Assembly: GCF_009789555.1 (NCBI RefSeq)
Contig: NZ_CP046902.1
Coordinates: forward strand, 2,992,001-3,056,000
Source: Stutzerimonas stutzeri
GTDB taxonomy: Bacteria > Pseudomonadota > Gammaproteobacteria > Pseudomonadales > Pseudomonadaceae
Direction of reading: 5' to 3'
DNA length: 64,000 bases
Shown: positions 8,316 through 17,258 of the stretch, piece after piece
Layout: every line of letters begins with the position of its first letter
Numbering within the stretch: position 1 is the stretch's first letter
Notes under the pieces: model-generated
What the model was told of the DNA's origin: nothing
Database searches by the model: none
What the model saw: only the letters and a program-made list of their open reading frames with translations
Position numbers and translations under genes: made by a program

Positions 8316-9245
8316 TCAAACGAGTTTTTCCAGCTCCGGCAGAATCTCGAACAGATCGCCTACCAGGCCGTAATCGGCAACCTGGTAGATGGGCGCTTCT
8401 TCGTCCTTGTTGATCGCGACGATCACTTTGGAGTCCTTCATACCTGCCAGGTGCTGGATGGCACCGGAGATACCCACCGCGATGTACAGCTGCGGCGCAA
8501 CGATCTTGCCGGTCTGGCCGACCTGCATGTCATTTGGTACGAAGCCGGCGTCGACCGCCGCACGCGAGGCGCCGACGGCAGCGCCAAGCTTGTCGGCCAG
8601 CGAATACAGATGTTTGAAGTTCTCGCCATTCTGCATGCCACGACCACCGGAGACGACAATCTTTGCAGCAGTCAATTCCGGACGATCGGATTTGGCCAGT
8701 TCTTCGCCAACGAATGACGAAACGCCTGCGTCGCCCGTGCCGGAAACCTGTTCGACGCTAGCCGAACCACCTTCAGCGTTGACCGGATCGAAACCGGTCG
8801 CGCGAACGGTGATCACCTTGATCGGTGCGCTGGACTGGACAGTCGCGATGGCATTACCGGCATAGATCGGACGCTTGAAGGTATCAGCGCTTTCTACCGC
8901 AATGATCTCGGAAATCTGATCAACGTCCAGCTGGGCGGCTACGCGAGGCAGGAAGTTCTTGCCGTTGGTAGTAGCGGCCGCCAGGACATGGCTGTAATCC
9001 TTGGCCAGACCCGCGATCAATGGCGCGACGTTTTCCGGCAATTGATTGGCGTAGGCCGCATCTTCTGCAACCAGCACCTTGGAAACGCCTTCGATTTTGG
9101 AAGCCGCTTCGCCAATGGCCGCGCAATTGCTGCCGGCTACCAGCACATGAATGTCGCCGCCAATGGCTTTTGCGGCGGCCACGGTGTTGAGGGTCGCAGC
9201 AGCCAGAACGGCATTGTTGTGTTCAGCGATAACCAGGATAGTCAT
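8316..9245 (-). CDS. etfA: Electron transfer flavoprotein subunit alpha
   Basis: FAD-carrying alpha subunit of ETF, 309 residues, the usual bacterial length. It accepts electrons from acyl-CoA dehydrogenases and passes them to ETF:quinone oxidoreductase. The N-terminal alpha/beta part starts MTILVIAEHNN. The C-terminal FAD domain carries VVSGGRGMQNGENF, QVGQTGKIV, ISGAIQHLAGM and INKDEEAPIYQVADYGLVGDL, all typical ETF-alpha signatures. The start codon follows the etfB stop with no base between them (TAAATG), so translation is coupled. Placed next to a dicarboxylate transporter and beta-oxidation genes, it may be a copy serving the acyl-CoA dehydrogenase at 19210. Confidence 0.96.
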   Translation of the reverse strand: MTILVIAEHNNAVLAAATLNTVAAAKAIGGDIHVLVAGSNCAAIGEAASKIEGVSKVLVAEDAAYANQLPENVAPLIAGLAKDYSHVLAAATTNGKNFLPRVAAQLDVDQISEIIAVESADTFKRPIYAGNAIATVQSSAPIKVITVRATGFDPVNAEGGSASVEQVSGTGDAGVSSFVGEELAKSDRPELTAAKIVVSGGRGMQNGENFKHLYSLADKLGAAVGASRAAVDAGFVPNDMQVGQTGKIVAPQLYIAVGISGAIQHLAGMKDSKVIVAINKDEEAPIYQVADYGLVGDLFEILPELEKLV

Positions 9246-9995
9246 TTAGATTACCTTCGCCTCGTTCTTCAGTTTCTCGACCAGTTCAGCCACGGACTTG
9301 ACCTTGATACCTGCGCTGCGAGCAGCTGGTGCTTCGACTTTCAACGTCTTCACAGTGGAGGTGGTCGATACGCCCAGTGCGTCGGGTGTCAGCACTTCCA
9401 GCGGCTTCTTCTTGGCCTTCATGATGTTCGGCAGCGACGCATAGCGCGGCTCGTTCAGACGCAGGTCGGTGGTGACGATCGCCGGGAGGTTCAGCGCAAC
9501 GGTTTGTGCGCCGCCATCGATTTCACGCCCGACCTTGACCTTGTCACCTTCCACTTCGACTTTCGACGCGAAGGTGCCCTGAGCGAATCCGGTCAGTGCG
9601 CCCAGCATCTGGCCGGTCTGGTTGTTGTCGCTGTCGATGGCCTGCTTGCCGAGAATCACCAGTTGTGGCTGTTCCTTGTCGACCACGGCCTTGAGTAGCT
9701 TGGCCACGGCCAGGGAGTTCAGCTCTTCGGTCGACTCGACCAGTACGGCGCGATCTGCACCCAGTGCCAGCGCGGTACGCAGTTGCTCCTGGGCAGCGGT
9801 CGGACCAATGGAAACCACGACGATCTCGCTCGCGACACCCTTCTCTTTCAGGCGCACGGCTTCTTCCACGGCAATTTCGCAGAAGGGGTTCATCGACATC
9901 TTGACGTTGGCGAGGTCGACGCCGGAGTTGTCCGCCTTAACGCGAACCTTGACGTTGTAATCGACCACTCGTTTGACTGTTACCAGTATTTTCAT
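9246..9995 (-). CDS. etfB: Electron transfer flavoprotein subunit beta
   Basis: Beta (AMP-binding) subunit of ETF, 249 residues from the ATG at 9995, which has a GGAG box 5 bases upstream. A longer reading to 10037 adds a leader not seen in the family. The start MKILVTVKRVVDYNVKVRVK, the segment MNPFCEIAVEEAVRLKEKG, the AMP-loop region GKQAIDSDNNQTGQM and the signature ITTDLRLNEPRYASLPNIM-like stretch (TTDLRLNEPRYASLPNIMKA) identify it without doubt and resemble Pseudomonas EtfB closely. It is co-transcribed with etfA and lies 38 bases behind the tctA stop, so it may share the transporter transcript. Confidence 0.96.
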   Translation of the reverse strand: MKILVTVKRVVDYNVKVRVKADNSGVDLANVKMSMNPFCEIAVEEAVRLKEKGVASEIVVVSIGPTAAQEQLRTALALGADRAVLVESTEELNSLAVAKLLKAVVDKEQPQLVILGKQAIDSDNNQTGQMLGALTGFAQGTFASKVEVEGDKVKVGREIDGGAQTVALNLPAIVTTDLRLNEPRYASLPNIMKAKKKPLEVLTPDALGVSTTSTVKTLKVEAPAARSAGIKVKSVAELVEKLKNEAKVI

Positions 9996-10033
9996 ATTGT
10001 CTCCGATTGCAGGCACCACAGAGGTGGCGGCGA

Positions 10034-11509
10034 TCAATTGGTGCGTAGTGATTGAAGGTAGCGGCGCAAGGCAAAGCCCAGAGATAGCACCGTCAACGCG
10101 ATGAAGAACCAGTCGATGGGGCCACGAATAAACACATCGAAACTGTTGCTGCTGATCAGCAGGGAACGACGGAAGTTGTCTTCCAGCATGGGCCCCAGGA
10201 TGAAACCGATCAGAAACGGTGCTGAGGCAAATCCGGTACGGTTGAAAATGAAGCCGACCAGGCCGAACACCAGCATGACAGCGATATCGAAGGTGCTGTT
10301 GTTCACGGCGTAGGCGCCGTAGATGCAGAACATCAAAACGATGGGGAACAGGATCCGCTTGGGAACGTCGGCAATCCGGGAAAAATACCGGATCGCCAGC
10401 TTGCCGGTACCGAACAACACCACGGAGCTGAGCATGATGCCGCAGAACAGCGCGTAGATCAGATTCATGTTCTCTTGGAAAAGAATCGGTCCGGGAGTCA
10501 GTCCATGGATCATGAAAGCGCCGAGGATGATCGCGGTGATCACGTCGCCGGGGATTCCCAATGACAGCAGCGGAATCATGGTCGCGCCGGCAACCGCGTT
10601 GTTGCCCGCCTCGGCTGCGGCTACACCCTCGATTTCACCCTTGCCGAAATTGTCCCTGTTGGGCGAATTGCGGCGTGCCTCCGAATAGGAGATGAACGAA
10701 GCGGCTGTCGCGCCAGTGCCCGGAATGGCACCGATGATCACACCGATGAAGCTGCCTCGAATGATGCTGCGCATGCTGCCTTTGAGCTCCTGCCAAGTCA
10801 CGTCGGCACCCGCCACGGCGGTCTGGATGTGCTCCCGGGCCCGCGACAGATAGAACTCAAGAATCTCGGGAATGGCGAACAGACCAATCAACAGCGGGAT
10901 GAAGTTGATACGATCCATCAGATTGTAATTGTCGAAGGTCAGACGCTCGGTACCGTAGACCGGATCCATGCCAACCAGCGCGAGGATCACCCCTAGAGCA
11001 GCAGCGACCAGCCCCTTCATCACCGAATCACCGGAAACCGAAATGATGATGGTCAGCGAGAAGCAGATCAGCCAGAAATACTCCGGCGGCCCGAAGTTCA
11101 GCGCCAGCTTGGCCAGGTAACCCGCCAGGAAGATCAGCGACAGATTGGAGATGAAGTCGGCGATACAGGACGCGTACAGCGCCATGGACAGTGCCTTCTT
11201 GGCTTCACCTTTCTGCGCCATCGGGTAACCGTCCAGCAGCGTGCTGGCCGACGCTGGCGAGCCCGGTGTGCGGATCAGAATGGCAGTGATCGATCCGCCA
11301 TACATGCCGCCCTTGTAAATACCGACCAGCAGCAGGATCGCGGTGACGGGCTCCATGCCGAAGGTGAACGGCAGCGCCAGGGCTACCGCCATGGTTGCGG
11401 TCAACCCGGGTATGGCTCCGATCACGACGCCAATCACCACGCCGACCGCGATCATCAGGATGTTTTCCACGCTCAGGAAAAGGCTGAGCACCTCAAGCAT
11501 CTGGTCCAT
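10034..11509 (-). CDS. tctA: Tripartite tricarboxylate transporter large permease TctA
   Basis: Large, roughly 12-helix inner-membrane permease of the tripartite tricarboxylate transporter family, 491 residues, which is typical. Family motifs include IGAIPGLTATMAVALALPFTF near residues 26-46, GGSITAILIRTPGSPASASTLLDGYPMA-like sequence (GSPASASTLLDGYP visible), and the duplicated IGAIPGTGATAASFISY. It works with the small permease TctB and binding protein TctC encoded just upstream in the same orientation. In this context the substrate is probably the dicarboxylate, such as adipate, that the flanking CoA-transferase and beta-oxidation genes degrade. The transporter family is certain; the solute is inferred. 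Confidence 0.93.
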   Translation of the reverse strand: MDQMLEVLSLFLSVENILMIAVGVVIGVVIGAIPGLTATMAVALALPFTFGMEPVTAILLLVGIYKGGMYGGSITAILIRTPGSPASASTLLDGYPMAQKGEAKKALSMALYASCIADFISNLSLIFLAGYLAKLALNFGPPEYFWLICFSLTIIISVSGDSVMKGLVAAALGVILALVGMDPVYGTERLTFDNYNLMDRINFIPLLIGLFAIPEILEFYLSRAREHIQTAVAGADVTWQELKGSMRSIIRGSFIGVIIGAIPGTGATAASFISYSEARRNSPNRDNFGKGEIEGVAAAEAGNNAVAGATMIPLLSLGIPGDVITAIILGAFMIHGLTPGPILFQENMNLIYALFCGIMLSSVVLFGTGKLAIRYFSRIADVPKRILFPIVLMFCIYGAYAVNNSTFDIAVMLVFGLVGFIFNRTGFASAPFLIGFILGPMLEDNFRRSLLISSNSFDVFIRGPIDWFFIALTVLSLGFALRRYLQSLRTN

Positions 11510-11533
11510 TTCATAATCTCATCAAGCGGGTAC

Positions 11534-12046
11534 TCAATATCCCCAGAGCGAGCCGTAAGGCAGGGGAACATTCAGGCCATAGTCGAAGGCCAGGCAGATA
11601 CCGATCGGCATCGCAACACCCAGCAGATAAATGCCAATGCGCCTGACCCCCATGGCTACGAACAGCAACATCGTGGCCAGCACGCCACAGACCGCCGCGC
11701 CCAGCAGCTCGAGCCCGAAGTAGTAAACGGCGAAGGCCAGCAACGGCAGCAGCCATTGATGGAGCGGCAAGTCGCGCAGTTTGGTGTATTTTTCTTCCCG
11801 CTCACGCTTCGGGCCAAACATCGCGCCGAGCACCAGACCGATACCAAGCAACAGAATCATCCAACCCATGATCTGAGGAAGGACCAGGGGCGACAGCAGC
11901 GGTGACTGAAGCCTGCGAGGCTCAACGATGTACGCTGGAACCAGATAAAACAGAAACGTAAGGGATGCCACGATGAGAACCAGACCGGCAGCTGCATCGA
12001 CGCTGGCAAGCCTGGAGACTCTCTGGCGAATGGCGGTGTTTTTCAT
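11534..12046 (-). CDS. tctB: Tripartite tricarboxylate transporter small permease TctB
   Basis: Small, four-helix membrane subunit of 170 residues. Hydrophobic segments lie at about 18-38 (AAGLVLIVASLTFLFYLV), 55-75 (LPQIMGWMILLLGIGLVLG), and two near the C terminus, with a charged linker (GPKREREEKYTKLRD) between. The motif LQSPLLSPLVLPQIMG is usual for TctB. The gene sits between tctC and tctA, the canonical C-B-A order, with 24 bases to tctA. Sequence conservation in this family is low, so topology and position carry much of the call. Confidence 0.85.
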   Translation of the reverse strand: MKNTAIRQRVSRLASVDAAAGLVLIVASLTFLFYLVPAYIVEPRRLQSPLLSPLVLPQIMGWMILLLGIGLVLGAMFGPKREREEKYTKLRDLPLHQWLLPLLAFAVYYFGLELLGAAVCGVLATMLLFVAMGVRRIGIYLLGVAMPIGICLAFDYGLNVPLPYGSLWGY

Positions 12047-12106
12047 AATCCATCCAGTTAGGCAGAGGCGTCCCGCGCGGCGACGCCCCCTTGAAGCTAT
12101 TGAGGC

Positions 12107-13093
12107 TTATTCGCCGAGTCCGGCGGCTTCGACCAAATCAGCCCACTGCTTAATATCCCGCTCGACCATGGACTTGAACGCTTCCCCGGATTCCTTGCCG
12201 GCGACAGCGCCCAGCTGCGGTAGGAAATCCTCGAACGCCTGGCTTTGCATGACGTTTTGCACGCCGGCCTGCAGCTTGCCGTAGGCCTCGTCGGACATCG
12301 AGGCGCTCCCAATAAGACCGAACCAGGCGGAGGTGGCAAAGTCGGACAGCCCCTGCTCAACACCAACGGACTGCACGGTCGGCACGTCCGGCAGGAAGGG
12401 CGAAGGCTCGCTGGTGCTGACAGCCAGTACCCGCAGTTGCCCCGACTTGATCATCGGATAGACAGTCGGCAGGTTCTCGAATGAAAAGTCGACATCACCC
12501 GACAGCAGTGCCGGAAGCGCCTCGCCACTTCCACGGAACGGAACGTGGGTCATCTGGGACGCACCGATCTTGGCTTTGAACAGTTCACCCGACATATGGA
12601 TGGAGCTGCCGATACCAGGCGAGCTGAAGGAGGTCTGCTCGGTCTTCGCGGCTTGCACGAACTCTTCGAAGGTCTGGAACTTGCTCTTGGCCGGTACGAC
12701 GAGGACGTTAGGGATATCAATAATGTTCTGAATAAAGCGGAAGTCTTTTACCGGGTCATAGGCCAGGGGATAAAGACTCGCGCCAACAGTGTGCCCCGGG
12801 GACGCCATCAGCACGCGGTAATCGGCATCGCGCTTGGAAACCCGGGCCAGTTGCGCGGTGGCAACAGTGGTGCCCGCACCCGGGCGGTTCTCGACGATAA
12901 CGTTCACACCCAGTTCCGTGCCCAGAAGGTCGGCCACCCGACGGGACAGGATATCCGTGGAGCCACCGGCGGCGTACGGAACGACCAGTGTGATGTTCTT
13001 GGACGGCCAATCGGCAGCCTGGGCGGCCGTACCGAGCAGCGGAAGCAACACGGCAGCGCTTGTCGCCACCAGCATTTTCATCAACTTGTTCAT
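12107..13093 (-). CDS. tctC: Tripartite tricarboxylate transporter substrate-binding protein TctC
   Basis: Periplasmic binding protein of the Bug/TctC family, 328 residues from the ATG at 13093. The upstream in-frame extension to 13132 lacks a signal sequence and is rejected. A signal peptide (LVATSAAVLLPLLGTAAQAA) is followed by the family opening WPSKNITLVVPYAAGGSTD, then VENRPGAGTTVA and the ligand-loop region SSPGIGSSIHMSGELF. It captures the solute for TctAB. Members of this family bind citrate, glutarate, terephthalate and adipate. The neighbouring succinyl-CoA-type transferase and adipyl-type beta-oxidation enzymes make a C5-C8 dicarboxylate the best guess. Confidence 0.9.
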   Translation of the reverse strand: MNKLMKMLVATSAAVLLPLLGTAAQAADWPSKNITLVVPYAAGGSTDILSRRVADLLGTELGVNVIVENRPGAGTTVATAQLARVSKRDADYRVLMASPGHTVGASLYPLAYDPVKDFRFIQNIIDIPNVLVVPAKSKFQTFEEFVQAAKTEQTSFSSPGIGSSIHMSGELFKAKIGASQMTHVPFRGSGEALPALLSGDVDFSFENLPTVYPMIKSGQLRVLAVSTSEPSPFLPDVPTVQSVGVEQGLSDFATSAWFGLIGSASMSDEAYGKLQAGVQNVMQSQAFEDFLPQLGAVAGKESGEAFKSMVERDIKQWADLVEAAGLGE

Positions 13094-13124
13094 ATTATCT
13101 CTCTTGTGGTTGCGTATTTGATGA

Positions 13125-13149
13125 CCCGGCATGTCGCAACATGACCGGG
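13125..13149. other. Imperfect hairpin between CoA-transferase gene and tctC
   Basis: CCCGG-C-ATG-TCGCAA-CAT-GA-CCGGG, an inverted repeat with 5- and 3-bp paired segments, in the 100-base gap between the CoA-transferase stop and the tctC start. There is no T-run. It could be a processing hairpin or a regulator site in the tctC promoter region. Confidence 0.3.
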
Positions 13150-13195
13150 CTTACGTCCAGCTCAGGCAGTGAGCCAGTACCGGTTACTGGATGGG

Positions 13196-14428
13196 TTACG
13201 TGAGTTGCTCGATGACCCCCTTGTCTTTCAGAACATCCAGCGCATCGGCTGAAAGCCCCAGGACGGATTTCAGAACCTGCTCCGTGTGCTCACCGAGCAT
13301 CGGCGCAGGCCGCTTGTACTCGACCGGCGTGCCCGAGAGCTTCACCGGGCTCCCGACCATCCTGAAGTCCGGGTTCTTGGCGTGCGGGATATCGACCAGC
13401 ATGTCGCGCGCCAGCACCTGCGGCTCGGCCAGGGCGCGGCCGATGTCGTTGATCACGCCGACTGGTACCTTCGCCGCATGGATCCGGGTGACCCAGTTGT
13501 CGGCGGTGTCCTTGAGGAAGTGCTCGGACAGCAGCCCGACGATGGCGTCGCGGTTGCGCACGCGGTCGGCGTTTTTGGTGAAGCGCGGGTCCCGCGGCAG
13601 TTCCGGCAGGCTGATGGCATCGCACAGGGCTACGAACTGAGTGTCGTTGCCACAGGCAATGATGAAATCCATGTCGCTGGCAGTGAACACCTGATATGGC
13701 ACGATGTTGACGTGGGCGTTGCCCTGACGGCCCGGCGGTTTGCCGGTGCTCAGGTAGTTCTGGCTCTGGTTGCCCAGGGCCGCCACCTGCACATCCAGCA
13801 GCGCCATATCGCAGTGCTGGCCGCGACCAGTCTTTTCACGTGCCAGCAACGCCGCCTGAATGGCGATGGTGGAATACAGGCCGGTCATTACGTCCGCCAC
13901 GGCCACGCCCACCTTCTGCGGGCCGGCACCCGGCACACCGTCCTTCTCGCCGGTGATGCTCATCAGACCGCCCATGCCCTGGATGACGAAGTCGTAGCCG
14001 GGCTCTTCGGCGCGCGGGCCGGTCAGACCGAAACCGGTGATCGAGCAGTAGACCAGACGCGGATTAAGATTCGACAGGCTGTCGTAGTCCAGCCCGTACT
14101 TGGCCAGCGAGCCGGCCTTGTAGTTCTCGATCAGCACGTCGGAGGTTGCCGCCAGTGCTCGCACCAGCTCCTGACCTTCCGGCGTGGCGATGTTCATAGC
14201 CACCGACAGCTTGTTGCGGTTGGTGGACTGGTAATAGGACGCCTCGATGCTGTTCTCGCCATCCGGCGTTTTCATGTAAGGCGGGCCCCAGCCACGGGTG
14301 TCATCACCCACACGCGGCCGTTCGACCTTGATCACTTCGGCGCCAAGGTCGGCCAGCACCTGGCCGCACCAGGGGCCAGCCAATACACGACTCAGGTCGA
14401 GCACCCGAATCCCACTCAATGCACCCAT
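13196..14428 (-). CDS. CaiB/BaiF (class III) CoA-transferase, probably dicarboxylate-activating
   Basis: Moves CoA from a donor such as succinyl-CoA to a free acid. The 410-residue length is standard for the family. The opening LSGIRVLDLSRVLAGPWCGQVLADLGAEVIKVE is a hallmark, and catalytic aspartate D179 lies in VGVAVADVMTG. Further family blocks are NYKAGSLAKYGLDY and SITGFGLTGPRAE. A good AAGG box precedes the ATG. It heads the group thiolase, 3-hydroxyacyl-CoA dehydrogenase, hydratase on one side and tctCBA on the other, so it most likely turns an imported dicarboxylate into its CoA ester, replacing the DcaIJ two-subunit transferase of Acinetobacter adipate catabolism. The glutarate transferase SUGCT is a close functional analogue. 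Confidence 0.88.
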   Translation of the reverse strand: MGALSGIRVLDLSRVLAGPWCGQVLADLGAEVIKVERPRVGDDTRGWGPPYMKTPDGENSIEASYYQSTNRNKLSVAMNIATPEGQELVRALAATSDVLIENYKAGSLAKYGLDYDSLSNLNPRLVYCSITGFGLTGPRAEEPGYDFVIQGMGGLMSITGEKDGVPGAGPQKVGVAVADVMTGLYSTIAIQAALLAREKTGRGQHCDMALLDVQVAALGNQSQNYLSTGKPPGRQGNAHVNIVPYQVFTASDMDFIIACGNDTQFVALCDAISLPELPRDPRFTKNADRVRNRDAIVGLLSEHFLKDTADNWVTRIHAAKVPVGVINDIGRALAEPQVLARDMLVDIPHAKNPDFRMVGSPVKLSGTPVEYKRPAPMLGEHTEQVLKSVLGLSADALDVLKDKGVIEQLT

Positions 14429-14500
14429 GTCTCTTACCTTTTCAACACGGCCGGCGCAAAACTCCGCCGACCTGGTTCAGATGAGCAAACGGCGTTTTGC

Positions 14501-15703
14501 TCAGACGCGCTCGATGACCATGGCCAGGCCCTGGCCGACACCGATACACAGGCTGATGACCGCGTAGCGCTTGCCGCTGCGCTGCAATTCGCGCGCGGTG
14601 GACAGTGCCAGGCGCGCCCCGGAAGCCCCCAGCGGATGACCCACGGCGATCGCGCCACCGTTCGGGTTGACGCGCGGGTCGTCGAACGCCACATGCAGGC
14701 CCTTCAGACAGCCCAGCACCTGCGAGGCGAAGGCTTCGTTGATTTCGATGATGTCCATATCGGTCAGGCTCAGGCCAGCACGGGCCAGTGCCTTGTTGAT
14801 GGCTTCCACCGGTCCAACGCCCATGATGCGCGGCTCGACGCCGGCAACGGCGGCGGACAGGATGCGTGCCATTGGCTTGAGGCCGTGCTTCTCGCCAGCG
14901 GCCTGGCTGCCGATCAGCAGCGCGGCGGCACCGTCGTTTACGCCCGAGGCGTTACCCGCGGTGACCACGCCGTCTTCAAACAGCGGGCGCAGCTTGGTCA
15001 GTGCGGCCATGTCGGATTGCGGACGCGGATGCTCATCCTCGGCGATCACGCTCGGCGGGGTCTTGCGACCGGTCGGCACGCTCACCGGCACGATCTCCTC
15101 GGCGAAGAAACCAGCCTGGCGCGCGGCTTCGAACTTGGCCTGAGAGGCAGCGGCAAAGGTGTCGGCCTCTTCACGGCTGATGCCAAATTCGAGGGCCACG
15201 TTGTCGCCAGTCTGCGGCATGCTGTCGTTGCCGAACTGCTCGATGATTTTCGGGTTCGGGAAGCGCGCGCCGATGGTGCTGTCGTACATCGTGAAGTCGC
15301 GGCTATAGGCCTTCTCGGCCTTGGCCATGACGAACGGGGCGCGCGACATGCTTTCCACGCCGCCTGCAACGAACAGTTCGCCTTCGTTGCAGGTGACGGC
15401 GCGTGCAGCATCGACGATCGCGGCCAGGCCACTGGCACACAGGCGGTTGACGGTCTGGCCGGGCACGGTGACCGGCAGGCCGGAGAGCAGCACGGCATGA
15501 CGGGCGATGTTACGGCTGTCTTCACCGGCCTGGTTGGTGTTGCCGAGGATCAGGTCGTCAACGGCAGCCCCGTCAACGCCGGTGCGCGCAATCAGCTCGC
15601 GGATCACGTCGGCAATCAAATCATCCGGGCGAACCGGAGCCAGACCACCGGCGTGGCGACCGAAGGGAGTACGCAGGCCTGCGTAGATGTAGGCGTTCAG
15701 CAT
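14501..15703 (-). CDS. 3-oxoadipyl-CoA thiolase-type acetyl-CoA acyltransferase
   Basis: Thiolase of 400 residues that would cleave 3-oxoadipyl-CoA into succinyl-CoA and acetyl-CoA. Nucleophile C89 lies in NRLCASGL, the catalytic histidine in GGAIAVGHPLGASGA, and the second cysteine in SLCIGVGQGLAM close to the C terminus. The stretch NQAGEDSRNIARHAVLLSGLP and the block GGVESMSRAPFVM are those of PcaF/PaaJ/DcaF rather than of long-chain FadA. It is 23 bases behind the 3-hydroxyacyl-CoA dehydrogenase gene and 72 bases before the CoA-transferase, in one orientation. Thiolase identity is firm; the 3-oxoadipyl preference is inferred from the PcaF-like sequence and the neighbours. Confidence 0.9.
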   Translation of the reverse strand: MLNAYIYAGLRTPFGRHAGGLAPVRPDDLIADVIRELIARTGVDGAAVDDLILGNTNQAGEDSRNIARHAVLLSGLPVTVPGQTVNRLCASGLAAIVDAARAVTCNEGELFVAGGVESMSRAPFVMAKAEKAYSRDFTMYDSTIGARFPNPKIIEQFGNDSMPQTGDNVALEFGISREEADTFAAASQAKFEAARQAGFFAEEIVPVSVPTGRKTPPSVIAEDEHPRPQSDMAALTKLRPLFEDGVVTAGNASGVNDGAAALLIGSQAAGEKHGLKPMARILSAAVAGVEPRIMGVGPVEAINKALARAGLSLTDMDIIEINEAFASQVLGCLKGLHVAFDDPRVNPNGGAIAVGHPLGASGARLALSTARELQRSGKRYAVISLCIGVGQGLAMVIERV

Positions 15704-15726
15704 GATGATACCTATAAAGGAAAGGG

Positions 15727-17256
15727 TTATATGGTGGACGGCTCATCCAGGCGCAGCGATAGCCCCAGCAGGGCACGGCGACGCAGCCAATGGCTCGGGC
15801 GATAACGCGGGTCGCCGGTCACGTTCAGCATGCGCTCGAGTATGGTCAGCAGGCGACGCGGACCGAGGCTGTCGCCCCAGGCCAGCGGACCCTGCGGATA
15901 ACCCAGGCCCAGACGCACGGCCTGATCAATATCCTCGGGGCTGGCGATCCGCTGCTGAGCGATGTCGCAGGCTAGGTTGACCACCATGGCCAGCACGCGC
16001 TGCGCTACGAAACCGACGCTGTCGCGAATCACGGTGACGCCCACGCCATCGCGGGCGAACAGCGCATGGGCGGCAGCGCGCATGTCCGGACGGGTAGCCG
16101 GGGTCATCATCAGAGTGCGATGGCGAGACAGATCGGTCAGCAGGTCCACGCACACCGTGCGGGCGGCATCCACACCGAAGCGGTTGGCTGCGGTGGTGGC
16201 GTCATCGCCGTACGGCGCAATCAGGCACAGCGCCTGCTCGGAAGGACGATCGCCTTCCTCCACCTGCGCACCCAACGCATCGAGCAGCACGGCCAGCTTC
16301 TGCTGATCGTCTGCGCTCTCGGTGGCGACCCACACTGGCGGCAATTGCTCGACGCTCGGCACCGGTTGCGGTCGCGGCGCATCGACCATCTGGCCGTTCT
16401 GGTAGCGGTAGAACCCCTGCCCCACCTTGCGGCCCACGCGGCCGGCCACCAGCATCTGGCGGGTCAGCGGGGACGGCGTGTAGCGCGGGTCGTTGTAGAA
16501 CTGGGTATAGATCGATTCCATTACCGGATGGGAAACGTCCAGCGCGGTGAGGTCGAACAGCTCCAGCGGGCCCATGCGGAAACCGGCGCCTTCGCGCAGG
16601 ATGCGGTCCACATCGCCTTGCGGGGCGACACCCTCACCGAGGATCTTCAGGGCTTCGGTACCGTAGGCACGGCCGGCATGGTTGACGATGAAACCTGGGG
16701 TGTCCTTGGCGCGCACACCGGTGTGGCCCATGCGCCTGGCCAGGTCCAGCAGGGCATCGCTGACGGCCGGATCGGTGGCGATGCCGTCGATGACTTCGAC
16801 CACCCTCATCAATGGAACAGGGTTGAAAAAGTGAAAGCCGGCGACTCGCTGCGGATGCTGACAGGCTGTGGCGATGGCGCTCACCGAGAGCGACGAGGTG
16901 TTGGTCGCCAGGATGCATTCGGCGTCGACGATGCCTTCGAGCTGAGTCAGCAAGCCGCGCTTGGCATCCAGATTCTCGACGATGGCTTCCACCACCATGT
17001 CGCAAGCGGCGAGCTCTTCGATGGCGGTGACAGGCTTGAGCAGCGCCACGGCAGCGTCGGCGGAGGCCTGGGTGATCTTTTCCTTGGCCACCAGTTTGCC
17101 TAGGGTACTCGCGAGATTGTCGCGGGCAGTCACGGCTGCGCCCTCACGGGCATCATACAAACGCACTTCCACGCCAGCCTGCGCGGCAATCTGGGCTATG
17201 CCTGCACCCATTACGCCGGTGCCGACCAGCCCCATGGTGTTAATCGAGCGAGCCAT
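15727..17256 (-). CDS. paaH: 3-hydroxyacyl-CoA dehydrogenase, PaaH/DcaH type
   Basis: NAD-dependent oxidation of 3-hydroxyadipyl-CoA-like substrates to the 3-oxo form. At 509 residues it has the PaaH architecture: a Rossmann domain (GTGVMG at 12-17), catalytic histidine in RVAGFHFFNPVPLMRVVEVI, the dehydrogenase C-terminal domain (FIVNHAGRAYGTEAL), then a second, shorter copy of that C-terminal domain (VGFVAQRVLAMVVNLACDIAQ, GLGYPQGPLAWGD). PaaH, PaaC and DcaH of phenylacetate and adipate breakdown share this length and duplication. A GGGGAG box precedes the start. It is 2 bases from the hydratase stop codon, so the two are translationally linked. Confidence 0.9.
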   Translation of the reverse strand: MARSINTMGLVGTGVMGAGIAQIAAQAGVEVRLYDAREGAAVTARDNLASTLGKLVAKEKITQASADAAVALLKPVTAIEELAACDMVVEAIVENLDAKRGLLTQLEGIVDAECILATNTSSLSVSAIATACQHPQRVAGFHFFNPVPLMRVVEVIDGIATDPAVSDALLDLARRMGHTGVRAKDTPGFIVNHAGRAYGTEALKILGEGVAPQGDVDRILREGAGFRMGPLELFDLTALDVSHPVMESIYTQFYNDPRYTPSPLTRQMLVAGRVGRKVGQGFYRYQNGQMVDAPRPQPVPSVEQLPPVWVATESADDQQKLAVLLDALGAQVEEGDRPSEQALCLIAPYGDDATTAANRFGVDAARTVCVDLLTDLSRHRTLMMTPATRPDMRAAAHALFARDGVGVTVIRDSVGFVAQRVLAMVVNLACDIAQQRIASPEDIDQAVRLGLGYPQGPLAWGDSLGPRRLLTILERMLNVTGDPRYRPSHWLRRRALLGLSLRLDEPSTI

Positions 17257-17258
17257 GC

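Noticed and set aside
13286..15805. Very long plus-strand open frame (839 codons) opposite the CoA-transferase and thiolase genes
   Set aside because: It mirrors two well-identified genes on the minus strand, shows no family motif, and arises from the lack of stops opposite high-GC codons.
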